This document shows, one piece after another, positions 19,287 to 28,628 of a stretch of DNA of 64,000 nt. The notes under the pieces are model-generated. The model ran no database searches. It saw only the letters and a list, made by a program, of their open reading frames with translations, and was not told the origin of the DNA. Numbering within the stretch: the stretch's first letter is position 1; every line of letters starts with the position of its first letter. This DNA is from Microbacterium sp. MYb66 (GTDB taxonomy: Bacteria > Actinomycetota > Actinomycetes > Actinomycetales > Microbacteriaceae), in NCBI RefSeq assembly GCF_002979435.1, contig NZ_PCOV01000004.1:222425-286424 (forward strand), written 5' to 3'. A program made the translations under genes and the position numbers.

Positions 19287-20114
19287 ATGAGCAGCACACC
19301 CGACACGGCGGTGGCGACACCGGAATGGCAGCATGACTACCCGTACACGAAGAAGCTCTCGCGGGTGGCTTACGAACGCGAGAAGCGGCTGCTGCAGATC
19401 GAGCTCCTCAAGCTCCAGGCCCATATCAAGCGGTCGTCCGAGCGGGTGCTCATCCTGTTCGAGGGGCGCGATGCCGCGGGCAAGGGCGGTGCGATCAAGC
19501 GCTTCATGGAGCACCTGAACCCTCGCGGAGCACGGGTCGTCGCACTGGACAAGCCGACGGACGCCGAGCGGACGCAGTGGTACTTCCAGCGGTACGTCGC
19601 GCACCTCCCGTCCGGCGGTGAGATCGTGCTGATGGACCGTTCCTGGTACAACCGCGCGGGCGTCGAGCGAGTCATGGGCTACTGCTCGTCCGCGGAGTAC
19701 GACGAGTTCATGCAGACGGCTCCGGAGTTCGAACGGATGCTCGTCGGCTCAGGCATCCGCCTCATCAAGCTGTGGTTCTCGGTCGGCGAAGCGGAGCAGC
19801 GGCGACGGTTCACGCGCCGCAGCGAAGACCCCGTCAAGCAATGGAAGCTCAGTCCGACGGATCTCGCCAGCGTCGATCGGTGGGATGACTACACGACGGC
19901 GAAGGAGGCGATGTTCTTCCACACGGACACGCCGGCCAACCCGTGGATCGTCATCAAGTCGAACGACAAGAAGCGCGCGCGCCTCGAGGCGATGCGGTGC
20001 GTCCTGGCGCGGTTCGACTACGCGGGCAAGGATCCGTTGATCGCGCATGCTCCGGATGCACGGCTCGTCGGTCGCCCCTCGCAGATCTACGACGAGGGTG
20101 AGACCCCGAGCTAG
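19287..20114 (+). CDS. ppk2: Polyphosphate kinase 2
   Basis: PPK2 enzymes use polyphosphate to phosphorylate nucleotides (GDP, ADP or AMP). The 275-residue protein is a single-domain PPK2 with P-loop-like FEGRDAAGKGGAIKRF (about 54-69) and lid motif LMDRSWYNRAGVERVMG (about 115-131). It also carries IKLWFSVGEAEQRRRFTRR and KQWKLSPTDLAS. ATG at 19287 has a GGGGAGGGG site upstream. Within 20 kb lies ppk1, so this chromosome keeps both polyphosphate kinase types close together. Class I/II/III cannot be told from sequence by eye. Confidence 0.95.
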   Translation: MSSTPDTAVATPEWQHDYPYTKKLSRVAYEREKRLLQIELLKLQAHIKRSSERVLILFEGRDAAGKGGAIKRFMEHLNPRGARVVALDKPTDAERTQWYFQRYVAHLPSGGEIVLMDRSWYNRAGVERVMGYCSSAEYDEFMQTAPEFERMLVGSGIRLIKLWFSVGEAEQRRRFTRRSEDPVKQWKLSPTDLASVDRWDDYTTAKEAMFFHTDTPANPWIVIKSNDKKRARLEAMRCVLARFDYAGKDPLIAHAPDARLVGRPSQIYDEGETPS

Positions 20115-20193
20115 GAAGGCCGCCGCGCCGCCGAGAAGCGCAACGTGGCGTCACGAGGGAATGAGCGGGGTGCCCCGCGCGGTTGTCTCGAAC

Positions 20194-21147
20194 ATGACAC
20201 GTATCGGCACCAGTGATCTCGACGTCCTTCCACTCTCGCTCGGCGGCAATGTGTTCGGCTGGACAGCCGACCGCGAAGCCTCCTTCGCGGTACTCGATGC
20301 ATTCGTGGACGGCGGGGGCGACTTCATCGACACCGCTGACTCGTACAGCTCCTGGGTGCCCGGCAACGAGGGCGGCGAGAGTGAGACGATCATCGGCGAG
20401 TGGCTGGCGTCCCGCAAGCCGGCCGGCGTCGTCGTGGCGACCAAGGTCAGTCAGCACCCGCAGTTCAGCGGTCTCGCGGCATCGAACGTGCGGAAGGCCG
20501 CGGAGGCATCTCTGAAGCGTCTGGGCGTCGACGAGATCGACCTCTACTACGCGCATTTCGACGACGAGACCGTCCCGCTCGAGGAGACGGTCGCCGCATT
20601 CGGGCGGCTCGTCGAAGACGGTCTGGTGCGTCACATCGCGGTCTCGAACTACTCCGCCGACCGCATCCGGGAATGGATCGATATCGCGCGACGTACGGGC
20701 GCGGCACTTCCGGTGGCGGTTCAGCCGCATTACAACCTCGTGCACCGAAACGAGGTCGAAGAGACGATCATCCCGGTAGCCGAGGAGTTCGGGCTCGGTC
20801 TCGTGCCTTACTACTCCCTGGCGAGCGGCTTCCTGACGGGCAAGTACCGGTCGACGGATGCCGCCGGTCAGAGTTCCCCGCGGGCGCAGGGCGCCGCGAA
20901 GTACGCGACCGAAGCCGGGCTGCGGATCATCGATGCGCTCGAGGAGATCGGAACGGCCCACGGCGCATCGATCGCCGCGACGTCGTTGGCGTGGTTGCGC
21001 GCGCAGCCGACAGTGGTCGCGCCGATCGCGAGCGCACGGACGCCGGAGCAGGTGCCCGACCTCCTCGCCGGCGCGCGCCTCGAACTCTCCGCCGACGAGG
21101 TTCGGCTGCTCGATCGTGTTTCCGACTGGACTCCTGCCCGCCCCTGA
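20194..21147 (+). CDS. Aldo/keto reductase
   Basis: The 317-residue TIM-barrel oxidoreductase of the AKR superfamily has DFIDTADSYSSW (catalytic Asp and Tyr, about 42-53), VVATKVSQHP (catalytic Lys) and YYAHFDDETVPLEETVAAFGRLVEDG. It also has VAVQPHYNLVHR and the C-terminal NADPH-binding segment PIASARTPEQV. It looks like the YdbC/Tas-like group common in actinobacteria. Alternative starts are ATG 20161 and GTG 20170. The GTG has GAGGGA nine bases upstream, whereas MTRIGTSDLDV at 20194 is the usual family N-terminus. Substrate unknown. Confidence 0.88.
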   Translation: MTRIGTSDLDVLPLSLGGNVFGWTADREASFAVLDAFVDGGGDFIDTADSYSSWVPGNEGGESETIIGEWLASRKPAGVVVATKVSQHPQFSGLAASNVRKAAEASLKRLGVDEIDLYYAHFDDETVPLEETVAAFGRLVEDGLVRHIAVSNYSADRIREWIDIARRTGAALPVAVQPHYNLVHRNEVEETIIPVAEEFGLGLVPYYSLASGFLTGKYRSTDAAGQSSPRAQGAAKYATEAGLRIIDALEEIGTAHGASIAATSLAWLRAQPTVVAPIASARTPEQVPDLLAGARLELSADEVRLLDRVSDWTPARP

Positions 21148-21176
21148 ACGGGCTGACGACAGAACCGAGCCCCGGG

Positions 21177-21848
21177 CTAGTACCCGCCGAGTCCGAGTCT
21201 GTGCGCCAGGATGACCGCGTGGATGCGGTCGCGGGCGCCGAGCTTCGCCAGCACCCGGCCGACGTGGGTCTTTACCGTGGACTCGCCCACGTAGAGCGTC
21301 CGGGCGATCTCTGCGTTCGTGAGACCGCGACCGATCGCGAGGAACACATCGCGCTCCCGCTCGGTGAGTGACTCGAGAGCGGCGCTCTCGGAGGCCGCCG
21401 GCGCCGGAGGAGCACCGAGCTGCGGGCTCACGTGCTCCAGCAGCATCCTCGTGATCCGGGGGGAGAGCGCCGCATCCCCACGGTGGACGGCGCGCACCGC
21501 AGAGATCATCTCGTGGCGCTGCGCGTCCTTCAGGAGGAACCCGCTCGCGCCCGCGCGGATCGCGCCGAAAGCATACTCGTCGAGATCGAAGGTGGTCAGC
21601 ACGAGCACCCTGGTCTGCGGATGCTCCCGCACGATCGCTTCGGTGGCGGCGATGCCGTCCAGCTCGGGCATCCGGATGTCCATGAGCACCAGGTCGGGCT
21701 CGAGAGCCGCGCTCAAGGAGACGGCGTCTCTCCCGTCGCCGGCTTCGCCGACGACGACGATGTCGTCCTCCGCCTCGAGGACCATCCGGAAGCCCACGCG
21801 GATGAGCTCCTGATCGTCCACCAGGAGCACTCTGATCGTCTGACTCAT
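21177..21848 (-). CDS. NarL/LuxR-family response regulator
   Basis: The 223-residue regulator has a receiver domain with VDDQE and phosphoacceptor Asp57 in LVLMDIRMPELDG, TTFDLDEYAFGAIRAGASGFLLKD, and a LuxR-type HTH (about 158-215) with LTERERDVFLAIGRGLTNAEIA and STVKTHVGRVLAKL. Its start overlaps the stop of the kinase gene by four bases. Together they form a two-component system transcribed in the same direction as an ABC-2 exporter pair, which it probably controls. Confidence 0.92.
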   Translation of the reverse strand: MSQTIRVLLVDDQELIRVGFRMVLEAEDDIVVVGEAGDGRDAVSLSAALEPDLVLMDIRMPELDGIAATEAIVREHPQTRVLVLTTFDLDEYAFGAIRAGASGFLLKDAQRHEMISAVRAVHRGDAALSPRITRMLLEHVSPQLGAPPAPAASESAALESLTERERDVFLAIGRGLTNAEIARTLYVGESTVKTHVGRVLAKLGARDRIHAVILAHRLGLGGY

Positions 21849-23119
21849 CCGTCGTCCTCCGTCGCTTCGGTCTGCGCCGCCGGGGCGGTCCCCGTCGTGG
21901 GCAGCACCGCCTGCAGAACCCATCGTCCCCCGTCCGCGGGTGCGGACCGCACGCTGCCGTGCACATGAGCGGCCCGCTCGGATAGGCCGCGAACTCCGAA
22001 ACCATCGGCTCCGGCCTCGCCGGAGACTCCGTCGTTCACGATCTCGATCGTCACCGTGTCCGGCGTGTAGTCCAGGCGCACCATGATGGCCTCCGCGGTC
22101 GGAGCATGACGCATGGCATTGGTCACTCCCTCTTGGACGATCCGGCCGATCGCGTGCGCGACCGCCGGCGAGACTTCGGCGTGCCCGGTGACGGTGAGCG
22201 TCGCCGGATAACCCGCACGCTGGGCCGCCTCGACGGTGTCGCGCGGCGGGGCCGGCTGCATCGGAGCCAACGGCAGCGGGGATTCGTCATCTCGGAGCAC
22301 GCCGAGCATCGACCGCATCTCCGTGAGGGCGGAACGCGCGGTGTCGGCGGCCGAGGTCGCGGCTTTGCGGGCCTGTTCGCGGTCCGGCGTGGCCGCAGCT
22401 CCCTCCGACAGGGCGACGATCACGGTCAGGGAGTGCGAGACGATGTCGTGCATCTCCCGAGCGATGCGAGCGCGCTCCGACGCGGCGGCGAGCTGCGCCT
22501 GTTGATCGCGCTCGGTCAGGAGCTGACGCGAGCGATCGATGACGGCCGAGAGGTAGCGTTTGCGCCCGCCGACGTTGACCCCGACGAGCGTGCCGATCAG
22601 GCCGAGAGCGACGTAGTTCAGCGCGGTGTCGAGCCCGACCTGCCGCATGGCCGCGCCGGTCAGCATGAGCAGCCCGGTGAGGCACAGGAACCACGCGGCG
22701 CCGATTCCGTAGCAGATCCAGGCTGTGCGCGATGAACGGTAGACCGCGAGGCCGTAGCAGGCGACGAGCAGGAGGACGATGCCGCCGGACAGCCCGGTGA
22801 ACAGGCCGACGGTGCCCAGGATGACCGCGGCTGCGAAGGGGCCGAGTGGTGCGCTCCGCCGCCACAGAAGGGTGCTGCATCCGATCACGACCATGACCAG
22901 GCTGGCGATGTTGATCGCGATGTAGGTGGGTTCAGGAAACGATGGATCGCCCATCGGCGCGGCCGGAGTGAGAGACAGGAAGAGGCAGAGCACCGCGAGC
23001 AGGACATCGGCGAGCAGGGGATGCCGAACCCAGAACCGTCGGAACAGTCCCGGGGCACGCGGAAGCCGCAGCTCCTCGTCCTCGCGGATCGAGTCGCTGC
23101 GGCCTCGCGTTCTGCTCAC
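21845..23119 (-). CDS. Sensor histidine kinase (HisKA_3/DesK type)
   Basis: The 424-residue kinase has an N-terminal membrane domain with about six helices (about 35-185). The HisKA_3 dimerisation domain follows, with His224 in RIAREMHDIVSHSLTVIV, then a GHKL ATPase domain with VQEGVTNAMRHAP and GFGVRGLSERA. GTG at 23119 was chosen because the product then begins just after the ABC-2 permease stop at 23130. It is cotranscribed with the LuxR-type regulator and probably with the exporter genes upstream. The signal is unknown; such systems often sense cell-envelope or antimicrobial peptide stress. Confidence 0.9.
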   Translation of the reverse strand: MSRTRGRSDSIREDEELRLPRAPGLFRRFWVRHPLLADVLLAVLCLFLSLTPAAPMGDPSFPEPTYIAINIASLVMVVIGCSTLLWRRSAPLGPFAAAVILGTVGLFTGLSGGIVLLLVACYGLAVYRSSRTAWICYGIGAAWFLCLTGLLMLTGAAMRQVGLDTALNYVALGLIGTLVGVNVGGRKRYLSAVIDRSRQLLTERDQQAQLAAASERARIAREMHDIVSHSLTVIVALSEGAAATPDREQARKAATSAADTARSALTEMRSMLGVLRDDESPLPLAPMQPAPPRDTVEAAQRAGYPATLTVTGHAEVSPAVAHAIGRIVQEGVTNAMRHAPTAEAIMVRLDYTPDTVTIEIVNDGVSGEAGADGFGVRGLSERAAHVHGSVRSAPADGGRWVLQAVLPTTGTAPAAQTEATEDDG

Positions 23120-23129
23120 GGAGCAGACT

Positions 23130-23945
23130 CTACGCGTCGCGGGTGCGCAGGACGCCCCAGGCAACGAGCGTTCCGCCGACGACCCAGCAGGCCAGCGTCA
23201 CGAAGGCCGTCGGCGCATCGAGCGCCGCACCTTCGCTCGGCAGGATCGCGCTCTGCGCGGCCGAGACCGGGAGGTAGTTCGCCGCATCGACGATCCAGGC
23301 CCAGGTGTCGCCGGCGAACGTGAAGAAGCTCGCGACGATCGGCAGCACGAACAGGACGCCGACGGTCGCCGCGATGGCTCCGGCGCCGGAGCGCAGGATG
23401 AATCCGAATGCCACCCCGATCAGGGCGAAGACGGCCATCGCGAGCGAGGCTACGACGATCGGCAGGATCGAGGCCGACGGGTCCGACCAGTCGATGCTCT
23501 GGTCGCGTGAAGCCACGATCACTGAGACCGCGACCGCAGCGAGAGCGAATGTCACCAGCGACGACAGGAACAGGAAGACTGCCAGCACGATCGACTTCGC
23601 CGCCAGCACGGAACCGCGGACCGGGTTCGCCGTCAGCGTCGAGCGGATCATCCCGGTCGAGTACTCTCCGGTGACCGAGATCGCGCCGATGATGCCGGCG
23701 AGCAGCATCGTGAACTGGATCGGCATGACGACGGCCTGGATGGGCTCGAAACCCGGCATGTCGACCGCCTGAGCGATGAGGACGGCGATCCCGATCGTCA
23801 ATGCTGCGGCGATTCCGATCGACCACCACGTCGAACGCAGGGTGGCGAGTTTGATCCATTCGCCGCGCAGCGCGCGCACGAACGTCAGGCGTCGACCCGT
23901 GTCGACGCGTGCCCGCGTGGGAGCGGGGGCCTGTGTCGTGGTCAT
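23130..23945 (-). CDS. ABC-2 type transporter permease
   Basis: The 271-residue protein has six predicted membrane helices: around 42-62, 75-100, 110-140, 160-190, 200-215 and 240-262. Early on comes RALRGEWIKLATLRSTWWSIG, typical of ABC-2 permeases, and then ISVTGEYSTGMIRSTL, a motif of this exporter group. Its start overlaps the ATPase stop by four bases. It forms an exporter of unknown substrate with that ATPase, possibly antibiotic or lipid related. Confidence 0.9.
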   Translation of the reverse strand: MTTTQAPAPTRARVDTGRRLTFVRALRGEWIKLATLRSTWWSIGIAAALTIGIAVLIAQAVDMPGFEPIQAVVMPIQFTMLLAGIIGAISVTGEYSTGMIRSTLTANPVRGSVLAAKSIVLAVFLFLSSLVTFALAAVAVSVIVASRDQSIDWSDPSASILPIVVASLAMAVFALIGVAFGFILRSGAGAIAATVGVLFVLPIVASFFTFAGDTWAWIVDAANYLPVSAAQSAILPSEGAALDAPTAFVTLACWVVGGTLVAWGVLRTRDA

Positions 23946-24853
23946 GAGAGCTCCTTGGTGCGGTACTCGACGGAATCGCCCGTGAGAGCGAGATACGCGT
24001 CTTCGAGCGAACCGGTGGTCGGGGTGAGTTCGTGCAGCGGGATTCCGCGATCGGCGGCGAGGTCGCCGATGCGCGCGGCCGGCAGCCCGACGATGTCGAG
24101 CAGGTCGGGGGCCGAACTCACGATCTCCACATCCGGTCCGCCGACGGCGGCAGCGAGATCGGCCGGTCGCGGTGTGCGCACCCGTACGGTGTTGCGGGTC
24201 CAGGAGCGCACCAGCTCGGACAGCGGAGCATCCGCGAGCACGCGGCCGCGGCCCATCACGATGACGTGGTCGGCGGTCTGTGCCATCTCGCTCATCAAGT
24301 GGCTCGAGAGGAGCACGGTGCGCCCCTCGGAGGCGGCGTGCCGCACGAACTGACGCACCCAGCGCACGCCCTCGGGGTCGAGGCCGTTGACCGGCTCGTC
24401 GAGGATCAGCGTGTGCGGGTCGCCGAGCAGCGCCGAGGCGATGCCGAGGCGCTGGCCCATGCCGAGCGAGAACTTCCCGGCGCGCTTGCGAGCGACCGAG
24501 CTGATGCCCGCGAGATCGATGACCTCGTCGACCCGGGATGCCGGGATGCCGTGGGTGGCGGCCATCGCCCGAAGGTGATTCCGTGCGGTGCGGCCGGTGT
24601 GGACCGCCTTCGCGTCGAGTAGCACACCGACCTCGGTGAGCGGTGCCCGGAGCTTGCGGTATTCGCGTCCGGCGACGGCAGCTCGTCCGGCGGTCGGTCG
24701 GTCGAGGCCGACGATCATCCGCATCGTCGTCGACTTGCCGGCGCCGTTCGGGCCGAGGAAGCCGGTGACACTGCCCGGCTTGACCGTGAACGACACGTCG
24801 TCGACGGCCGTCTTGTCTCCGAACCTCTTCGTGAGGCCTTCTGCTGTGATCAT
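23942..24853 (-). CDS. ABC transporter ATP-binding protein (drug/bacitracin exporter type)
   Basis: The 303-residue ATPase has Walker A GPNGAGKST (34-42), signature SLGMGQRLGIA (about 132-142), Walker B LILDEPVNGLDPEG and H-loop SSHLMSEMA. A C-terminal domain of about 90 residues is typical of DrrA/CcmA-like ABC-2 ATPases. ATG at 24853 is preceded by a 93-base gap to the SRAP gene. The operon order is ATPase-permease-kinase-regulator, all on the minus strand with overlapping junctions except between permease and kinase, which are ten bases apart. Confidence 0.92.
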   Translation of the reverse strand: MITAEGLTKRFGDKTAVDDVSFTVKPGSVTGFLGPNGAGKSTTMRMIVGLDRPTAGRAAVAGREYRKLRAPLTEVGVLLDAKAVHTGRTARNHLRAMAATHGIPASRVDEVIDLAGISSVARKRAGKFSLGMGQRLGIASALLGDPHTLILDEPVNGLDPEGVRWVRQFVRHAASEGRTVLLSSHLMSEMAQTADHVIVMGRGRVLADAPLSELVRSWTRNTVRVRTPRPADLAAAVGGPDVEIVSSAPDLLDIVGLPAARIGDLAADRGIPLHELTPTTGSLEDAYLALTGDSVEYRTKELS

Positions 24854-24946
24854 GTGCTCAACGTTACGGATGGTCTCGCAGCCGCGCGTCCTCCTCAGGT
24901 ACACATCTGGAGGCGTGAGGTCATCCTCGCGGCTGACTTCTGCACG

Positions 24947-25573
24947 TCAGGCGCGAGGGCGGGCCTGTACCCGTTCTGCCATCTCCTCGGACGCGAGGAT
25001 CGCCTCGTCGATGATCTCCCTCGACGGAGGTGCGGTCAGCCAGTCGTGGCTCAAGGTGGCTGGGACGAGCAGCGGCATCCGATCGTGCAGGCCGGCGAGG
25101 TGCGGGGGAGCGGGGCGCATCACGATCGAGTAGCACGTGAACCACGCGCCGTCGGCGGTGCGGCCGCGCTGAGTCACGGCGGCCATGCCGAACAGGGTGC
25201 CGTCATCGATGATGAACTCATTCCACTGCCGCGACGGCTTCTGCATCTCGTACCAGCTCGTCGCCGGGACGATCGCGCGTGACTTCGCGCCGCCCGGGCG
25301 CTCCTGCAGGCGCTCGGAGCGGGTGTTGATCGACGGGAACTTCGCCGGCTCACCGTTCACCAGGAACCCCCACCAGGCGGGCTCCAGGGTCGGAGCGGCG
25401 TCGGGCTGCACGATCAGGGGGTTGAGGTTGCGCAGGTTCTTCCCCGTGGGACGGACCGTCTCGCCGGCGTTCTCCTGCGCCCACGCGCGCAGGCCTTCGA
25501 GCACCGCATCGTCGGCGGCGGCGAGGAGTTCCGCATCGGTGAAGCGGGGATCGAGACCATAACTCGCGCACAT
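24947..25573 (-). CDS. yedK: SRAP-domain abasic-site DNA-protein crosslink protein (YedK/HMCES family)
   Basis: SRAP proteins form a covalent thiazolidine bond with abasic sites in single-stranded DNA. The 208-residue protein has catalytic Cys2 after Met removal (MCASYG), Asn83 in INTRSE, Glu109 in ATSWYE and the histidine in LHDRMPLL, the full active-site set. The length is typical of YedK. Transcription is toward the ABC operon on the same strand, with 93 bases between. A role in replication-linked damage protection is known for the family. Confidence 0.93.
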   Translation of the reverse strand: MCASYGLDPRFTDAELLAAADDAVLEGLRAWAQENAGETVRPTGKNLRNLNPLIVQPDAAPTLEPAWWGFLVNGEPAKFPSINTRSERLQERPGGAKSRAIVPATSWYEMQKPSRQWNEFIIDDGTLFGMAAVTQRGRTADGAWFTCYSIVMRPAPPHLAGLHDRMPLLVPATLSHDWLTAPPSREIIDEAILASEEMAERVQARPRA

Positions 25574-25644
25574 GCCGCCAGCGTAGTCCCGGCCGCTGAC
25601 ACTCCCGGTGTTCGGGGTCTCGGGCGCTCCGGTAGGGTCGACAG

Positions 25645-26586
25645 GTGCCAGAATCCCGCCGACTGCCCGCGCCCGTGGCCCTCGGCGGCGCCGCGGCGAT
25701 CGGTGTCATGACGGCGATCCAAGCCCGGATCAACGGCGTGCTCGGCGTGCGCGTCGACGATGGCATCGTTGCCGGATTCATCTCGTTCTCCGTGGGGCTG
25801 CTCGCCCTCGCGATCGTGATCTCGTGCCTGCCGTCTGCTCGTCGAGGAGCGGCTCGGCTCCGACGCGGCATCCGTGAGCACACCATCCCGTTCTGGATGC
25901 TGCTCGGGGGCGCGTGCGGTGCCCTCACCGTCTCCACTCAGGGGGTCACGGCCGGCGTGCTCGGCGTCTCGCTGTTCACCGTCGGCGTCGTGGCAGGACA
26001 GACGGTGCACGGGCTCGTCCTCGACCGGATCGGGTTCGGTCCGGCGGGAGTCGTCGCGGTGACCCCCGGCCGCGTCCTCGGCGGTCTGCTCGCGCTCGCC
26101 GCGGTCGGCATCTCGCTCTCCGGCGATGTGCTGGCCTCCGCGCCACTGTGGATGCTGCTCCTCCCGTTCGCGGCCGGAGTGGGCATCGCGTGGCAGGCGG
26201 CGACGAATGGACGTCTCGCGCAACGTGTGCACTCCCCGCTCGCCGCGACCCTGATGAGCTTCATCGCGGGAACGCTCGTGCTCGCCGTCGCCGCCGGAGC
26301 GAGTATCGCCTTCCGCGGGTTCCCCGCCGCGCTCCCCACCGAGCCGTGGCTGTACCTCGGGGGTTTCCTCGGAGCCGCCTACATCCTCCTCGGTGCGTTC
26401 ATCGTCGGGCAGACGGGCGTGCTGCTGATGGGGTTGGGCTCCGTCCTCGGTCAGCTGGTGACGTCGGTCGTGATCGACCTCATCTGGCCGGTCGAGGTGG
26501 GGCCCGCGCTCTGGCAGGTCATCGCCATGGTCGCTGTCGCCGTGGCCTCCGTCGTCGTGGCCGTGCCCTGGCGGCGTCGACGCTGA
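25645..26586 (+). CDS. YdcZ/DUF606-type DMT-superfamily membrane protein (duplicated)
   Basis: The 313-residue protein has about ten membrane helices arranged as two related halves, around 9-150 and 162-305. Both halves contain the DUF606-like stretch of Gly, Ala and Val, with FWMLLGGACGALTVSTQGVTAGVLGVSLF and LYLGGFLGAAYILLGAFIVGQTGVLLMG in the corresponding positions. Family members are drug/metabolite-type transporters with unknown substrate. GTG at 25645 has no strong ribosome site. It is divergent from the SRAP gene with 71 bases between. Confidence 0.85.
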   Translation: MPESRRLPAPVALGGAAAIGVMTAIQARINGVLGVRVDDGIVAGFISFSVGLLALAIVISCLPSARRGAARLRRGIREHTIPFWMLLGGACGALTVSTQGVTAGVLGVSLFTVGVVAGQTVHGLVLDRIGFGPAGVVAVTPGRVLGGLLALAAVGISLSGDVLASAPLWMLLLPFAAGVGIAWQAATNGRLAQRVHSPLAATLMSFIAGTLVLAVAAGASIAFRGFPAALPTEPWLYLGGFLGAAYILLGAFIVGQTGVLLMGLGSVLGQLVTSVVIDLIWPVEVGPALWQVIAMVAVAVASVVVAVPWRRRR

Positions 26587-26590
26587 GGCG

Positions 26591-27154
26591 CTACTCCTTC
26601 TTCGCTTTCTTCGCGCCTGCCTTCGGCATGCGGGTGATGAGTTTGCGGGCATCCACCGTCTTGCGTCTCCCGGGCTTCTTCCCCTCGGGTTTGCCTCCGA
26701 CGTAGAGCCAGCCGAGCAGCTCCTCGTTCTTGCCGAGGCCGTGGGCCTTGGCGACGGGTTTGGCGCGCGTGTAGTGGCCTGTGCGCCAGATGACGCCCCA
26801 CCCTGCCTCGTCGAGGAGCAGGCTCAGGGTGTGCGCGACGCCCGAGGCCACGGCCTCCTGCTCCCACCGCGGAACCTTCTCGCTCTTCTGGTAGCTCGCG
26901 ACGACGGCGATGAGCAGCGGAGCGCGCAGCGGCTTGGATGACGGCGACGAGTCGCCCTGAGCCTTCGCGATGGCCGCGCCCAGCACCTCGCGGTCCGCCC
27001 CCCGCAGCTCGATCAGTCGCCAGGGGCGGAGTGATGAATGATCGGCGACACGACCCGCCGCAGCGACGAACGGCAGAAGCTCGTCGCGGGTGGGGGCGAT
27101 GTCATCGACCTTCGACCAGGACTGCCGTGCACGGACGGCGTCGAGGGCGCTCAC
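26591..27154 (-). CDS. Nitroreductase-family protein
   Basis: The 187-residue protein has FMN-binding nitroreductase-like sequence: VRARQSWSKVDDIAP, RVADHSSLRPWRLIELRG and AVASGVAHTLSLLLDEAGWGVIWRTGHY. Its N-terminus is shorter than typical members. The C-terminus is a basic Lys-rich tail (KKPGRRKTVDARKLITRMPKAGAKKAKKE). GTG at 27154 overlaps the msrB stop by four bases. The pairing suggests a shared oxidative stress function. The substrate is unknown. Confidence 0.82.
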   Translation of the reverse strand: MSALDAVRARQSWSKVDDIAPTRDELLPFVAAAGRVADHSSLRPWRLIELRGADREVLGAAIAKAQGDSSPSSKPLRAPLLIAVVASYQKSEKVPRWEQEAVASGVAHTLSLLLDEAGWGVIWRTGHYTRAKPVAKAHGLGKNEELLGWLYVGGKPEGKKPGRRKTVDARKLITRMPKAGAKKAKKE

Positions 27155-27555
27155 GACGCGTCGGGGGTGAAGTTCATCGCGATCGAGTTCATGCAGTAGC
27201 GGTCGCCGGTCGGCGTTCCGAACCCGTCGGGGAACACATGGCCGAGGTGCGAACCGCAGTTCGCGCAGCGCACCTCGGTGCGCACCATTCCCAGGCTGTC
27301 GTCCTCGATGAGCTCGACCGCGTCGGGGCGGATGGACTCGTAGAAGCTCGGCCAGCCGCATCCGGAGTCGAACTTCGTTCCGCTCTTGAAGAGCTCTGCG
27401 TTGCAGGCGCCGCAGGTGTAGAGGCCGGCGCGCTCCTCGTCGAGCAGCTCGCCCGTCCAGGCGCGCTCGGTCGCGGCCTGGCGCAGCACGGCGTACTGCT
27501 CTTCGCCGAGCTCGTTGCGCCATTCGTCTTCTGTCTTGTCCACGCTGTACGACAT
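27151..27555 (-). CDS. msrB: Peptide methionine (R)-sulfoxide reductase MsrB
   Basis: MsrB reduces the R form of methionine sulfoxide in damaged proteins. The 134-residue enzyme has four zinc ligands (Cys48 and Cys51, Cys97 and Cys100), the SGCGWPSFYE motif and the catalytic Cys121 in DRYCMNSIAMNF. The start MSYSVDKTEDEW at 27555 is standard. The stop overlaps the nitroreductase GTG. Confidence 0.97.
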   Translation of the reverse strand: MSYSVDKTEDEWRNELGEEQYAVLRQAATERAWTGELLDEERAGLYTCGACNAELFKSGTKFDSGCGWPSFYESIRPDAVELIEDDSLGMVRTEVRCANCGSHLGHVFPDGFGTPTGDRYCMNSIAMNFTPDAS

Positions 27556-27626
27556 GTGTCCTCCTGAGTCGCCTCCATTCTCCCTCCTACGGCGGTGCCT
27601 CGGGTGCTCCGGGTCAGAATGGACGG

Positions 27627-28619
27627 ATGACGGATGCTGTGCAGGAGCGCTATGCGCGTTTCGCTCGGGACGAGGCCCCCGGGCGAAGTGACCTGTATGC
27701 GGAGTGGGCGGCGGGTGTCGCGGACGACGAAGACCTCCGGCGCATCCTGCTGCGGATCCCGGAGACACGGAGGCAGCCGCCTCTCGTCTTCGCGGTGACC
27801 CGGATGCTCGGGGCCGCGCTCACCGGGTACCCGCACTGGCGCGACTTCGTGCTGCGGAACGCCGATGAGGTGGTCGCCGAGTGCGCGAGCCGTCGGCTGC
27901 AGACCAATGAGCCGCTCCGGCTCGCCGCCCTGCTTCCGGTGCTGTCCGAGATCGAGGGACCGCTGGCTCTGCTCGAGGTCGGAGCATCCGCCGGCCTCTG
28001 TCTCTACCCCGACCGGTACTCCTATCGCTTCACGGGCGAAGACGGCACGCTGCGCGTGGCGCTGGATCCGGCGGACGGGCCGTCGACGGTCGTGCTGAAG
28101 AGCCGGGTGAGCGGTCCGCTGCCGCCGCTGCGGATGCCGGAGATCGTCTGGCGAGCCGGTATCGATCTCGAACCCCTCGATGCCGCGGACGAGCGGGACC
28201 GGCGATGGCTGCGCGGGTTGGTGTGGCCGGGGGAGGCGGGACGGGAGGCGCGAATCGATGCCGCCCTCGACATCGCGGCATCCGACCCTCCTCTCCTCGT
28301 CGCGGGCGACGCGCTGGTGCACCTCGACGCCCTCGCCGCCGAAGCGCCGGCGGATGCGACTCTCGTCATCACGACACCGGGCGTGCTGGTGCACCTCCCG
28401 CGTGCCGACCGGAACGCTCTCGTCGCAGGCATCTCCCGCCTGGATGCGCGATGGGTCACGATCGATCCTCCGGGAGCGCTCGACGTCTGGGAACCGGCGC
28501 TCGACGCGGACGGCTGGTCCGGTTTCGCGGTCGCGATCGACGGCCGGGTGCGCGCTGCCGCGGATCCGCTCGGACGATGGTGGGAGTGGCGAGCCGCTCT
28601 CGCGCCGGATGCGTCATAA
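27627..28619 (+). CDS. DUF2332 family protein
   Basis: The 330-residue protein has the DUF2332 pattern: a helical start with QERYARFARDEA, SDLYAEWA, and QPPLVFAVTRML. A Rossmann-like core follows with LLEVGASAGLCLYPDRYSY (about 117-135), WLRGLVWPG and VHLPRADRNAL. The LEVGASAG stretch resembles a SAM-binding loop, so methyltransferase activity is possible, but I know of no demonstrated function. It is divergent from msrB with 71 bases between and is followed closely by a DUF3263 gene. Confidence 0.85.
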   Translation: MTDAVQERYARFARDEAPGRSDLYAEWAAGVADDEDLRRILLRIPETRRQPPLVFAVTRMLGAALTGYPHWRDFVLRNADEVVAECASRRLQTNEPLRLAALLPVLSEIEGPLALLEVGASAGLCLYPDRYSYRFTGEDGTLRVALDPADGPSTVVLKSRVSGPLPPLRMPEIVWRAGIDLEPLDAADERDRRWLRGLVWPGEAGREARIDAALDIAASDPPLLVAGDALVHLDALAAEAPADATLVITTPGVLVHLPRADRNALVAGISRLDARWVTIDPPGALDVWEPALDADGWSGFAVAIDGRVRAAADPLGRWWEWRAALAPDAS

Positions 28620-28628
28620 CCTGGAGCC